Positions 24,733-32,206 of a DNA stretch of 64,000 nucleotides are shown piece after piece (the first letter of the stretch is position 1; each line of letters opens with the position of its first letter). The stretch covers positions 1 through 64,000 of the forward strand of contig UCMS01000031.1 of the NCBI GenBank assembly GCA_900473805.1, given 5' to 3'. Both the position numbers and the translations under genes were made by a program. The stretch comes from Hyphomicrobiales bacterium. GTDB taxonomy: Bacteria > Pseudomonadota > Alphaproteobacteria > Rhizobiales > Rhizobiaceae. The notes under the pieces were generated by a model. The model was not told the DNA's origin. It ran no database searches and worked only from the letters and a program-made list of their open reading frames with translations.

Positions 24733-24794
24733 ATCAGGCTAATCCTCACCCGCACAATCTCGTCCCGGGATAATGGCCGGGAAAACAATGGAAC

Positions 24795-24995
24795 GTGAAC
24801 AACATGGCTGGCACCCCTCCGGACAGACCGGAAAAATCAAAGACACGCTCCGACACACAACGCCAGAACGCCAATGCCCTTATCGCCTCGAAGCTCCGCG
24901 GTTACTACGACGGCATTATCAACGAAGGCACGCCCGCCCATCTTCTGGATTTGCTGGAACGCCTGCAGGAAGCAGAAACCAACGCAAAGAAATGA
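24795..24995 (+). CDS. NepR-like anti-sigma factor (copy 2, not followed by a sigma gene)
   Basis: A 66-residue NepR-family protein. The core SKLRGYYDGIINEGTPAHLL then DLLERLQEAE aligns with copy 1 and other NepR proteins, but it lacks the charged residue after the helix turn (AHLL rather than PQRFL/PDRFL). The start may be GTG 24795 or ATG 24804; neither has a good ribosome site. It is divergent from phyR, where nepR-ecfG normally sits, yet no sigma gene follows. Rhizobia with two NepR copies are known. Confidence 0.82.
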   Translation: MNNMAGTPPDRPEKSKTRSDTQRQNANALIASKLRGYYDGIINEGTPAHLLDLLERLQEAETNAKK

Positions 24996-25048
24996 CCGCG
25001 AATGGAAGGATCAAGCTCTCTCGACGTGATCCTTCTCCAGTCGCCCAC

Positions 25049-25495
25049 TTAGTCGCGATAATCACGATCTGAGTTCTGCAGACGGGTAACGCCATAGACA
25101 AGCGCCGCCACAGTCGCCACTCCGATCAGCGAACGCCCTTTCAAGAGCGCCGGAACCCCCGCCAACAACTGCAATGTCACGGGATCGGGAAGTCTCGCCT
25201 TGGCCGCTCTCTGGCGCGCTTCCGCCCTCAGTTCGGTGCGACGGTTCATCGATTGAACCACCGACACGACGATGAGCGCACAAACACCTGCGACAGCTGC
25301 GACAATCAGCGCAGCCAGCGGGCCGCCAAGCATCTCCGCGAGATAGAGCCCGAGTGCAATGAGCAAGCCCACATAGGCCGTGAGACCAAAAACGGCAGCC
25401 ACCGCCCCACCGACCAGAAGGCGGGTGAAGCGGCGAGCGGTCGGCTTGACCTTACCAAAGGCGAGGATGCCGATTTGCTGAAACAATGGCAGCAT
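25049..25495 (-). CDS. Holin-X/phage holin-like membrane protein
   Basis: A 148-residue membrane protein. Two long hydrophobic segments lie close together (LLVGGAVAAVFGLTAYVGLL and LAALIVAAVAGVCALIVVSV), followed by a basic amphipathic stretch (RRTELRAEARQRAAKAR) and a shorter hydrophobic C-terminus. It resembles the putative holin-X superfamily (PF07332), which is common beside DUF883 genes and is not phage-derived there. It is two bases behind the DUF883 gene and shares its EcfG promoter. Role unknown; cell envelope stress is likely. Confidence 0.7.
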   Translation of the reverse strand: MLPLFQQIGILAFGKVKPTARRFTRLLVGGAVAAVFGLTAYVGLLIALGLYLAEMLGGPLAALIVAAVAGVCALIVVSVVQSMNRRTELRAEARQRAAKARLPDPVTLQLLAGVPALLKGRSLIGVATVAALVYGVTRLQNSDRDYRD

Positions 25496-25497
25496 GA

Positions 25498-25863
25498 TCA
25501 GCGCCGGCTGAGGAGAGCGAGAACATAGCCCACACCAGCAGCCATCGCGAGCGACTGCAACGGCTTGGCGCGCACATAGGCTTCAAGATCTTCCTCGGCA
25601 TTGGCAAGGGTTTCGCGGGCACTGTCCATATACTGCTGGGACGTCTCGCCGGCCTGGCGGATCTTGCTGCTGCCGAAGGAGGCAACGGTCTGGGTCAGGG
25701 CAGCGATGTCGCTGCGGAGCGTTTCAAGCTCGGCCTGAATATCACTGCCGGTCGCCGGCGAATTGGCGCTGGAGCTGGCGGACGCGGCAGCATCGATGCG
25801 ATCGGCGACATTGTCTGCTGCGCCCTTGATCTTGTTGTTCGAAGCGCTCGGTACCTGAGCCAT
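25498..25863 (-). CDS. DUF883/ElaB-YqjD-like membrane-anchored stress protein
   Basis: A 121-residue protein. A Ser/Ala-rich N-terminus leads into a long helical region (about residues 45-100, with ELETLRSDIAALTQTVASFG and later EDLEAYVRAKPLQ), then one C-terminal membrane segment ending LALLSRR. This layout fits the ElaB/YqjD/DUF883 family, whose E. coli members are stationary-phase inner-membrane ribosome-binding proteins. An exact EcfG promoter lies 44 bases upstream. It is the first gene of a two-gene unit with the holin-like gene. Confidence 0.8.
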   Translation of the reverse strand: MAQVPSASNNKIKGAADNVADRIDAAASASSSANSPATGSDIQAELETLRSDIAALTQTVASFGSSKIRQAGETSQQYMDSARETLANAEEDLEAYVRAKPLQSLAMAAGVGYVLALLSRR

Positions 25864-25906
25864 GATTGCTCTCCCTTGGGTGATTGATGATCGGGTTCGC
25901 AGTCAA

Positions 25907-25931
25907 AACGTCAGACGATCGAGAGTGTTCC
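25907..25931 (-). promoter_or_regulatory. Exact EcfG promoter of the DUF883-holin unit
   Basis: On the minus strand GGAAC, 16 bases, CGTT, 44 bases before the DUF883 start. Confidence 0.85.
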
Positions 25932-26004
25932 ATCGTCGGCCGATTTCTTGACCGAAGCGCATGAGAGTCCAACCACGCCGGAACAAGAAGATGATGAAGA
26001 CGAT

Positions 26005-26029
26005 GGAACTTCAAATGCTGGTCCACGTT
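26005..26029 (+). promoter_or_regulatory. Exact EcfG promoter of the CsbD-like gene
   Basis: GGAAC, 16 bases, CGTT, 54 bases before the ATG at 26084. It is divergent from the DUF883 promoter, with 73 bases between the two -35 boxes. Confidence 0.85.
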
Positions 26030-26083
26030 TTCCGAGCCGAGGACACGACGCCTCGACCATTCACCAGACACGGGAGAACACCG

Positions 26084-26281
26084 ATGAATTGGAATCAGAT
26101 CGAAGGCAATTGGGAACAGTTCAAGGGCAAGGCCCAGACCCAGTGGGGCAAGCTGACGGGTGACGATCTCGACGTCATCGCCGGCAAGCGCAAGGAACTG
26201 TCGGGCAAGATCCAGGCAGCCTATGGCAAGACCCAGGAAGAAGCCGATCGCGAGATCGACGACTGGATGACCCGCAACTAA
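26084..26281 (+). CDS. CsbD family general stress protein
   Basis: A 65-residue hydrophilic protein that begins MNWNQIEGNWEQFKGKAQTQ and continues with WGKLTGDDLDVIAGKRKEL, the classic CsbD family pattern. CsbD-like proteins are among the most strongly stress-induced small proteins in many bacteria; their mechanism is not known. GGGAG precedes the ATG by seven bases. The gene is monocistronic between an exact EcfG promoter and a strong terminator. Confidence 0.93.
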   Translation: MNWNQIEGNWEQFKGKAQTQWGKLTGDDLDVIAGKRKELSGKIQAAYGKTQEEADREIDDWMTRN

Positions 26282-26308
26282 GACCGTCAGGTTTTAGGAT
26301 GCCAGAAG

Positions 26309-26340
26309 CCCGGAAGCCCCCCGCTTCCGGGTATTTTTTT
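26309..26340 (+). terminator. Rho-independent terminator after the CsbD gene
   Basis: An eight-base stem (CCCGGAAG/CTTCCGGG) with a seven-base loop is followed by TA and seven T, 27 bases after the stop codon. Confidence 0.9.
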
Positions 26341-26348
26341 GCCTGAAG

Positions 26349-27206
26349 TCAGGCGGCCACTGTCGTCGCGCCGTAGGTGACGCCCTTTTCCTTCAGCCAG
26401 CGGCGATAGGCGATCGACGAGGCATCCGCGCGGGTCGGGATTTCCTTGCGCGGCTCAAGCGGCAGAAGCACCGGCCGCTGGTTTTCCAGAATGATCCGGT
26501 CCTGCAGGAAGATCATCTGCTGGAAATGGATGAGTTCCGTCGTCGTCGAGACATCGTCGATCAGATACATGATCGGATGCGCCCGGCAGCGGCCGGGATC
26601 GAGCGGCTGGACGAAGAGCCCGATGACATCCCAGCGATTGGTGGCATTCGGACAGGTCTTGTAGAGGATCGTCGTGAACGGCGTCATCACCCGGTACATA
26701 TATTGCGTGGTGATGCCATCAGTCGCAGACAGCGCGGCCTGTGGCTGGAAGAAGGTGCAGTTCGTCGCCCAGACCTCGTCTTCCTCGCGCCGGATTTCGA
26801 CATCGTAGCTCTGCACTTCCGTATGCGGCTCGGCGCCTAAAACATCGGTATGCACGAAGGGGAAATGCGCCATGTCGAGAAAGTTCTCGACGATGCGAAG
26901 GCCGGATGCCTTTACGGTCACGACACCGCAGGGCACGTAGCGTCGGTCAGGCTCGTCTGCTTCCGGCAGCGGAAAAATCTCGCGCTGGGGCTCACCCAGC
27001 GTCGCCCAGAGAAAGCCGAAGCGATGACGCAGCGGCAGCGGCTCGGCCCGCCCCTCGGCAAAGACCTCGATCGCCCCATCCGCCTGTTTGACGACGGTGA
27101 GATCCGTCCCGAGCAAGCGGTTCTGCGATCGGCCCACGGGGATCACCGCCTCGGTATCAAGCACATACCACTGATCGAGCGACGCCTTGTCGATACCGTT
27201 CTGCAT
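26349..27206 (-). CDS. Rieske oxygenase catalytic subunit lacking the Rieske domain
   Basis: A 285-residue protein of the VanA/DdmC-type ring-hydroxylating oxygenase alpha family. The C-terminal catalytic domain is intact, with the mononuclear iron motif ENFLDMAHFPFVH (E107, N108, D111, H114, H119). The N-terminus keeps the family opening DQWYVLDTEAV and SQNRLLGTDLTVVK, but then passes directly from IEVFAEG to RFGFLWATLGEP. The CxH and CxxH iron-sulfur motifs that normally lie between are absent. A separate Rieske protein is encoded divergently at 27601-28272. The start ATG 27206 has GAGGAA nine bases upstream. Confidence 0.85.
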   Translation of the reverse strand: MQNGIDKASLDQWYVLDTEAVIPVGRSQNRLLGTDLTVVKQADGAIEVFAEGRAEPLPLRHRFGFLWATLGEPQREIFPLPEADEPDRRYVPCGVVTVKASGLRIVENFLDMAHFPFVHTDVLGAEPHTEVQSYDVEIRREEDEVWATNCTFFQPQAALSATDGITTQYMYRVMTPFTTILYKTCPNATNRWDVIGLFVQPLDPGRCRAHPIMYLIDDVSTTTELIHFQQMIFLQDRIILENQRPVLLPLEPRKEIPTRADASSIAYRRWLKEKGVTYGATTVAA

Positions 27207-27322
27207 AGTCTGTCTTTCCTCTGGAGCACGGGAGAAACCGCTTGAAACCCAATCGCGCCCGCCGGTAGATTGCCCAAAAATTAGAGCGCGCACAATTGCA
27301 AGGCAACACTGATCCCCATCCG

Positions 27323-27604
27323 ATGACGGCAAAGGCCGACCAGATGACCGTCGGCTTCACCTTTTCCGGAAGGCTGGAGCCGCAGGGCTTTATCGCGTTT
27401 GCCGAACATCGTGCAGCGCGCCTGTCGCTCGGGCTGACGATTGCCTCCTGTGACAGGGACCGCTGTCGCCTGACCTTGTCGGGCCCGGAGGCGCTGATCG
27501 ACGCCTTCGAAATGGCGGTGAGCCTCGGCCCCTATGACAGCATCGTGCTCGACGTATCACGATTTCAAACCGACGAAGACCTGCCCGCAAAGGCCGCATC
27601 ATGA
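27323..27604 (+). CDS. Acylphosphatase-like small protein
   Basis: A 93-residue protein whose pattern recalls the acylphosphatase fold: an opening strand VGFTFSGRLEPQGFIAFAEH, a helix, then LTLSGPEALIDAFEMAVSLG and a closing strand. In true acylphosphatases the segment is GRVQGVGFR with a catalytic Arg; here it reads GRLEPQGFIAF and the Arg is missing, so catalysis is unlikely. ATG 27323 is used; ATG 27344 is also possible. Its stop overlaps the Rieske gene start (ATGA), so the two are translationally coupled. The family call is by fold pattern only. Confidence 0.6.
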   Translation: MTAKADQMTVGFTFSGRLEPQGFIAFAEHRAARLSLGLTIASCDRDRCRLTLSGPEALIDAFEMAVSLGPYDSIVLDVSRFQTDEDLPAKAAS

Positions 27605-28272
27605 CATCAACCTCTCCCTGGATCCCCGTTGCCCTTTCGGCCGACATTGAAGCCGGCACCTCTGCCGGAACACTCGTCAATGGCGAGGAGCGCGTCGTCT
27701 GGCGTGACGACAAGGGCGCGATCCATGTCTGGGAAGACCGCTGTCCGCATCGCGGCATGCGCATGAGCTTCGGCTTCGTGCGCGGCGACCACATCGCCTG
27801 CCTCTATCATGGCTGGCGCTATGACACGGGCGGCCAGTGTCGCTACATTCCGGCCCATCCGGATCTCGATGTACCGAAGACCATCAAGGTCCCCACCTTC
27901 GCCGCAACCGAACGCGCCGGCATCGTCTGGATGGCACCGGAAGGGGCGGATGCAGCGGACCTCTCGACGCTTCCGGAGACGGCCGAACCAGTTCGCAGCC
28001 TGTTCCTGGACCTGCCAGCGGAAGCGGCCCTTGCGGCGTTGATTTCAGCGCTGCCGGAAGGCTACAGCGTGAGCGCGACCTCGGCCGCAACAGTGACCCT
28101 GCAAGGAAACGACACGACCTTGCTGATCGCCGCTCAGGCCCGCGACGCCGAGCGCTCCGCACTCCACGTGACCGTCACCGGCGACATCTCTACCACCAGC
28201 CGCCGCTCCCTCGCGCTTTGGGCCACGGACCTCCGCAACCGCCTCGAATCCCGCTCGATGGAGGCCGCGTGA
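27601..28272 (+). CDS. Stand-alone Rieske [2Fe-2S] protein
   Basis: A 223-residue protein with a complete N-terminal Rieske domain of the oxygenase type: C48-P-H50-R-G, then C67-L-Y-H70-G-W (16 residues between the pairs). The sequence before and after (WIPVALSADIEAGT, VPTFAATERAGIVWMAPEG) matches the N-terminal third of Rieske oxygenases. The mononuclear-iron catalytic domain is replaced by an unfamiliar domain of about 110 residues. It probably passes electrons to the Rieske-less oxygenase encoded divergently. It overlaps genes on both sides by 4 and 1 bases. Confidence 0.87.
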   Translation: MTSTSPWIPVALSADIEAGTSAGTLVNGEERVVWRDDKGAIHVWEDRCPHRGMRMSFGFVRGDHIACLYHGWRYDTGGQCRYIPAHPDLDVPKTIKVPTFAATERAGIVWMAPEGADAADLSTLPETAEPVRSLFLDLPAEAALAALISALPEGYSVSATSAATVTLQGNDTTLLIAAQARDAERSALHVTVTGDISTTSRRSLALWATDLRNRLESRSMEAA

Positions 28273-28898
28273 TGATCAGGCTTTACGACTACCATCTCGA
28301 CGAAAACGGCTTTCGCGTCCGCCTCCTCCTCTCCATGCTCGGCCTCTCCTTCGAGACCGTCGCCGTCGACAAGGCACCGGGCCGCGAACAGGAAAAGCCG
28401 CATATGCTGGCGCTCAATCCGACCGGCACGCTGCCGATCCTCGAAGACGGCGATGTCAGGCTTTTCGGCACAGCTGCGATCCTCGCTTATCTCGTCCGCG
28501 CCCATGCGGCCGACAGTCCCTGGCTGCCCGCCGATGCCGCAGACTTCGGACGCGTTCAGCAATGGCTGGGCTTTTCCACCCGCGAACTGAAGCCCGCATT
28601 CGACGCCCGCGAGGCGGCACTCTTTACATCGGAAGGCGCCCGCGAGACGGATTTGAAGGCCGCCCGCAAAGCCTTCCGCATCATGAACGACCATATGACG
28701 CTAAGGCAGATCGAAGGCTTGGAGTGGTTCGTCGGCAACACTCCGACGCTGGCCGATCTTGCCCTGCTGCCGAGCTTCGCGCTGTCGCGTGACTGCGGCA
28801 TCGACCATGACGAATACCCGGCCCTTCGCCGCTGGCTGCGCCGTTTCCGGGCGCTTCCAGGCTTCATCACCATGCCCGGCGTACCGGATTACCATTGA
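28272..28898 (+). CDS. Glutathione S-transferase family protein
   Basis: A 208-residue GST. The thioredoxin-like N-terminal domain (RLYDYHLDENGFRVRLLLSM) has the cis-Pro region NPTGTLPILEDGD with LFGTAAILAYL. An all-helical C-terminal domain follows, with TLADLALLPSFALS. The usual catalytic Ser/Cys near the N-terminus is not obvious (HLDENGF). Its start overlaps the Rieske gene stop by one base, so it belongs to that unit and may act on the oxygenase product. Substrate unknown. Confidence 0.88.
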   Translation: MIRLYDYHLDENGFRVRLLLSMLGLSFETVAVDKAPGREQEKPHMLALNPTGTLPILEDGDVRLFGTAAILAYLVRAHAADSPWLPADAADFGRVQQWLGFSTRELKPAFDAREAALFTSEGARETDLKAARKAFRIMNDHMTLRQIEGLEWFVGNTPTLADLALLPSFALSRDCGIDHDEYPALRRWLRRFRALPGFITMPGVPDYH

Positions 28899-28957
28899 CC
28901 TGCCTTGCTGGCCAAAAGCCTCTCGGCTAGGTCGATGGCAAAGCAGGGAGGTCCGCC

Positions 28958-29914
28958 ATGATCCGCATCGTCTTTCTCGACCGGGACACGCTGTCGCCGG
29001 AAACCGTGGTCCGCGCGCCCGCCGTGCCGCATGAGATGGTGGTCCATGCCAGGTCCGCCCCGCACGAAGTGGCTGAGCGCATCCGCGACGCCGATGTGGT
29101 GATCACCAACAAGGCCCCGGTCCGCGCCGAGGCGCTGGCCGGCGCCGCGAAGCTCAAGCTGATCGCCGTCTCCGCCACCGGCACCGATATCGTCGATCTC
29201 GTGGAAGCCAAGGCGCGCGGCATCGCCGTCTGCAATATCAGGAACTACGCCAAACACACGGTGCCCGAACACACCTTCGCGCTGATGCTGGCGCTGCGCC
29301 GCTCGATCCTGCCCTATCGCCAGTCGGTGATCGAGGGCCGCTGGCAGCAGGCGGCGCAGTTCTGCTATTTCGATTACCCCATTGCCGATCTCGGCGGCTC
29401 GACGCTGGGGATCATCGGCCATGGCACGCTCGGCCAGTCCGTGGGCAAGATCGCCGAGGCCTTCGGCATGACGGTGCTCGCCGCCGGTCGTCGCGGCGCG
29501 ACCGAGCTAAAACCCGGCCAGACGGCCTTCGACGAAGTCCTGAAGAGCTCTGACGTGATCACTCTGCACTGCCCGCTTACGCCGGAAACGCGCGGCGTGA
29601 TCGGTGCGCGCGAATTCGGGATGATGGAGCGCCGACCGCTGCTGATCAACACCGGCCGCGGCGGTCTCGTCGATGAACTGGCACTCGAAAAGGCGCTCGA
29701 TGCCGGCCAGATTTCAGGCGCCGGCTTTGATGTCACCGATGGCGAACCGCCCGCAGCCGACAGCCCGATGATGCGGATTGCGGCCCGCGAAAACGTCATC
29801 CTCACCCCGCATGTCGCCTGGGCAAGCCGCGAGGCAATCCAGGCGCTGGCCGACCAGCTGATCGAGAACATCGAGCTGTTTCTTGCCGGGACCCCGCGTA
29901 ATCTCGTTGGCTGA
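28958..29914 (+). CDS. D-2-hydroxyacid dehydrogenase (hydroxypyruvate reductase-like)
   Basis: A 318-residue NAD(P)-dependent dehydrogenase. The Rossmann motif is GIIGHGTLGQSVGK near residue 150. The catalytic triad lies in NTGRGGLVDE (Arg, near 230), DVTDGEPP (Glu, near 265) and LTPHVAW (His, near 288). The family includes glycerate dehydrogenase, hydroxypyruvate reductase and glyoxylate reductase. It starts 59 bases after the GST gene on the same strand, so it may be co-transcribed. An intergenic palindromic repeat follows. The 2-oxo acid substrate is not defined by sequence. Confidence 0.88.
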   Translation: MIRIVFLDRDTLSPETVVRAPAVPHEMVVHARSAPHEVAERIRDADVVITNKAPVRAEALAGAAKLKLIAVSATGTDIVDLVEAKARGIAVCNIRNYAKHTVPEHTFALMLALRRSILPYRQSVIEGRWQQAAQFCYFDYPIADLGGSTLGIIGHGTLGQSVGKIAEAFGMTVLAAGRRGATELKPGQTAFDEVLKSSDVITLHCPLTPETRGVIGAREFGMMERRPLLINTGRGGLVDELALEKALDAGQISGAGFDVTDGEPPAADSPMMRIAARENVILTPHVAWASREAIQALADQLIENIELFLAGTPRNLVG

Positions 29915-29944
29915 TCCTGCTAGGGCAGTCTAAGGTTGTCGCAG

Positions 29945-30114
29945 AGGGATACCCCCCTCTGGCCTGCCGGCCATCTCCCCCACACGGGGGGAGACTGGCT
30001 GAACCGCCGGCCCGCTCACATTCCGTTGGCGCCGCAAAGGGATCGGCAAACGCGGCGCTCCGCTCTCCCCCCTTGTGGGGGAGATGTCACGCAGTGACAG
30101 AGGGGGGTATCCCT
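29945..30114. repeat. Intergenic palindromic repeat element, copy A
   Basis: About 170 bases bounded by a perfect 17-base inverted repeat (AGGGATACCCCCCTCTG, and its complement at 30098-30114). Inner C/G-rich hairpins read CTCCCCC and GGGGGAG. A related element with the same ends lies at 41912-42136. It contains no gene and resembles the mosaic palindromic elements (RIME-like) of rhizobial genomes. It separates the hydroxyacid dehydrogenase gene from the hydrolase gene. Confidence 0.8.
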
Positions 30115-30186
30115 ATACGCCAGCAACGCCCTTGCCCTTTGACCGCGACGCATATCTAACTCTCTCAAAAGACAAGGGAGGACGGC

Positions 30187-31260
30187 ATGCGGTATCTGGA
30201 GGCGGACTATCAGGGTGAGGAAATCCTGACGGGAAGACAAGGCGCGCTCGGGCTGATCGCCCTCAACCGGCCGCGTGTGCTGAACAGTCTCTCCCACGAC
30301 ATGGTCCTCGCCTTCGGCAAGGCGCTTGATGCCTTCGAGGCCGACCGCCAAGTGGCAGCCGTGCTCGTCACCGGCGAGGGCGAACGCGGACTTTGCGCCG
30401 GCGGCGACATCAGGATGTTTTACGAAAGCGGCAAGGCTGGCGACGGCAAGGCCTCGGAATTCCTCATGGCCGAATACCGCCTTAACGCCCGCATCGCCCG
30501 CTTCAGGAAACCCTATGTCGTCGTGATGGACGGCATCACCATGGGCGGCGGCGTTGGCGTCTCCAGCCATGGCAGCCACCGCATCGTCACCGAAACGACG
30601 AAACTCGCCATGCCCGAAACCGGCATCGGCTTCTTCCCCGATATCGGTGCGACCTGGCTGCTGTCGCGCGCATCCGGCGAACTCGGCACCTGGATGGGGC
30701 TATCAGGCGAGGCGGTGAACGGCGCGGATGCCATCACCGCAGGCTTCGCCGACTGGTATGTGCCGCAGGACCGGGTGGCCGAACTCCTTGAGCGGATCGC
30801 CGCCCTGCCCGCACCCGCCCTCGGGTCAACCATGGCCTCGATCATCCGCGACTATACGGTGGACGGCCCGACCGGCATCTTTTCCGAAGGCCGCGCCATG
30901 ATCGACCGCTGCTTCGCCTTCGACACGGTGGAGGCGATCATCGCCGCCCTCGACAAGGAACAGGGCGACCTCGCCGCCAGAACGCTTATCGCCCTCAGCG
31001 CGAAATCGCCGACCAGCCTCAAGGTGACGCTCAGGATGCTGCGCGAGGCCCGCCGCTCGAGAGACCTCGAAACCTGCCTCGAACGCGAATTCGCCGGCAC
31101 CTTGCAGGTGGTGAAAGTCCCCGACTTCTACGAAGGCATCCGGGCGGCGATCATCGACAAGGACCGCAACCCGAAATGGGCGCCTGCGACGCTGGTGGAT
31201 GTGGCGCCGGAGAGCGTCGAGGCGTTTTTTGCGGCAAGGGATGAGCGGTTGTTTGGGTAG
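30187..31260 (+). CDS. 3-hydroxyisobutyryl-CoA hydrolase (enoyl-CoA hydratase/isomerase fold)
   Basis: A 357-residue crotonase-fold hydrolase. The oxyanion-hole motifs are GLCAGGDIRMF near residue 73 and GGGVGVSSHGSHR near 120, and the HIBCH-type Glu lies in MPETGIGFFPDIGATWLLSR. The long C-terminal half (DKEQGDLAARTLIALSAKSP) is typical of 3-hydroxyisobutyryl-CoA hydrolase in valine breakdown, whose products run to propionyl-CoA, which links it to the pcc genes downstream. The last 120 bases are repeated, with several changes, at 32614-32734. Confidence 0.9.
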   Translation: MRYLEADYQGEEILTGRQGALGLIALNRPRVLNSLSHDMVLAFGKALDAFEADRQVAAVLVTGEGERGLCAGGDIRMFYESGKAGDGKASEFLMAEYRLNARIARFRKPYVVVMDGITMGGGVGVSSHGSHRIVTETTKLAMPETGIGFFPDIGATWLLSRASGELGTWMGLSGEAVNGADAITAGFADWYVPQDRVAELLERIAALPAPALGSTMASIIRDYTVDGPTGIFSEGRAMIDRCFAFDTVEAIIAALDKEQGDLAARTLIALSAKSPTSLKVTLRMLREARRSRDLETCLEREFAGTLQVVKVPDFYEGIRAAIIDKDRNPKWAPATLVDVAPESVEAFFAARDERLFG

Positions 31261-31279
31261 CAGACAGCCGCCCGGATTT

Positions 31280-31696
31280 TTAAGAACTCGGCGGCATGCG
31301 CTCGAAGCTCGTCAGTGTTGGATCAATGCAATCCCACGATTGCGCCGCGACTGTCCAGGTGACGAATTGCGGCGCATAGCGCGCAGGTTCATCGAGACTT
31401 GCAGCCCTCACAATGAAGATCGCCGGCACATCCGGAAAGGTCATAGAGACGGGCGAGCCGCAAGTGGGGCAGAAGGCCTTGCGCTTCAAAGTGCCTCCAT
31501 CGCCGACCATGTCGAAGGTGCGCGCTTCGCCGGTCACCGCCACCTCGGCACCGGCAAAGACCATATGCGAGGCATGCCCTGTGCCGCTTTCGCGCTGACA
31601 CTGCCGACACTGGCAATCGACCATGGCGACCGGTTCCCCGATCACCTCATAACGCACGGCTTCGCAGGCGCATCCGCCACGAAAGGGCTTGGACAT
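31280..31696 (-). CDS. GFA/CENP-V family zinc-binding protein
   Basis: A 138-residue glutathione-dependent formaldehyde-activating (GFA) family protein. The zinc-binding cysteines are visible: GGCACEAVRY, DCQCRQCQRESG and KAFCPTCGSPVS. It is the last gene of a three-gene minus-strand module with an ArsR regulator and an SRPBCC protein. GFA proteins bind zinc and sometimes glutathione-adducted substrates; most have no proven reaction. The module sits between the two copies of the hydrolase 3' end. Confidence 0.87.
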   Translation of the reverse strand: MSKPFRGGCACEAVRYEVIGEPVAMVDCQCRQCQRESGTGHASHMVFAGAEVAVTGEARTFDMVGDGGTLKRKAFCPTCGSPVSMTFPDVPAIFIVRAASLDEPARYAPQFVTWTVAAQSWDCIDPTLTSFERMPPSS

Positions 31697-31741
31697 CGCT
31701 GTACTCCTTGTTTGATGATGCAGTTTGAATACCGGCGCGCC

Positions 31742-32206
31742 CTAATCGGGTTGTCGGATTGTCGCTTCGAGGCGCGGCACGACCACCTTCCAGCCGTCTC
31801 CCATATTGCGGAAGGCGACCTCGTTCTTCGGAAGCTCGAAACCGGAATGGACGAGGCGGACACGCGTGCCCTCTGCCACCGGCTCCAACGTCCAGGTCAC
31901 GATCGTATCCAGCTTCGATCCATAGCCCGTGTTGGAGGCATCGCCGCCGCGCCAGGCATGGGAAAAACGCCGGTTTTCAACCACCTCCAGCACTTCGCAA
32001 TCGATGGTGCCATCCCAGGCACCGGCCGGCTTGGTCTGATAGGTAAAGCGATTGCCGACCACCGGCTCGAAACCTCTAGGCTGCATCAACCAGCGCGCCA
32101 TGATCTCACCCGTGGTCAGGGCACGCCAGATCACTTCCGGCGCATGCGGGAAAACCTCGTCGACGACGATCTGCTGTCGGGAAGAAACGTGAGCGGCGTC
32201 GGTCAT
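31742..32206 (-). CDS. SRPBCC (AHSA1 family) lipid/ligand-binding protein
   Basis: A 154-residue START/Bet v1-like protein of the activator-of-Hsp90 homologue-1 (AHSA1) group. The typical opening is VDEVFPHAPEVIWRALTT, with MARWLMQPRGFEPVVGNRF and the closing helix GDGWKVVVPRLEATI. Such proteins are often encoded with ArsR-like repressors, as here: its start overlaps the arsR-like stop by four bases. Ligand unknown. Confidence 0.88.
   Translation of the reverse strand: MTDAAHVSSRQQIVVDEVFPHAPEVIWRALTTGEIMARWLMQPRGFEPVVGNRFTYQTKPAGAWDGTIDCEVLEVVENRRFSHAWRGGDASNTGYGSKLDTIVTWTLEPVAEGTRVRLVHSGFELPKNEVAFRNMGDGWKVVVPRLEATIRQPD

Noticed and set aside
25049..25495. Phage lysis gene, because the protein looks holin-like
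   Set aside because: There are no phage genes nearby, it sits behind a DUF883 gene with an EcfG promoter, and this pairing is common in stress loci.
29945..30114. Possible CRISPR or IS end because of the repeated C/G blocks
   Set aside because: Only one inverted pair with internal hairpins is present, with no regular spacers, transposase or target duplication; it fits an intergenic palindromic element.
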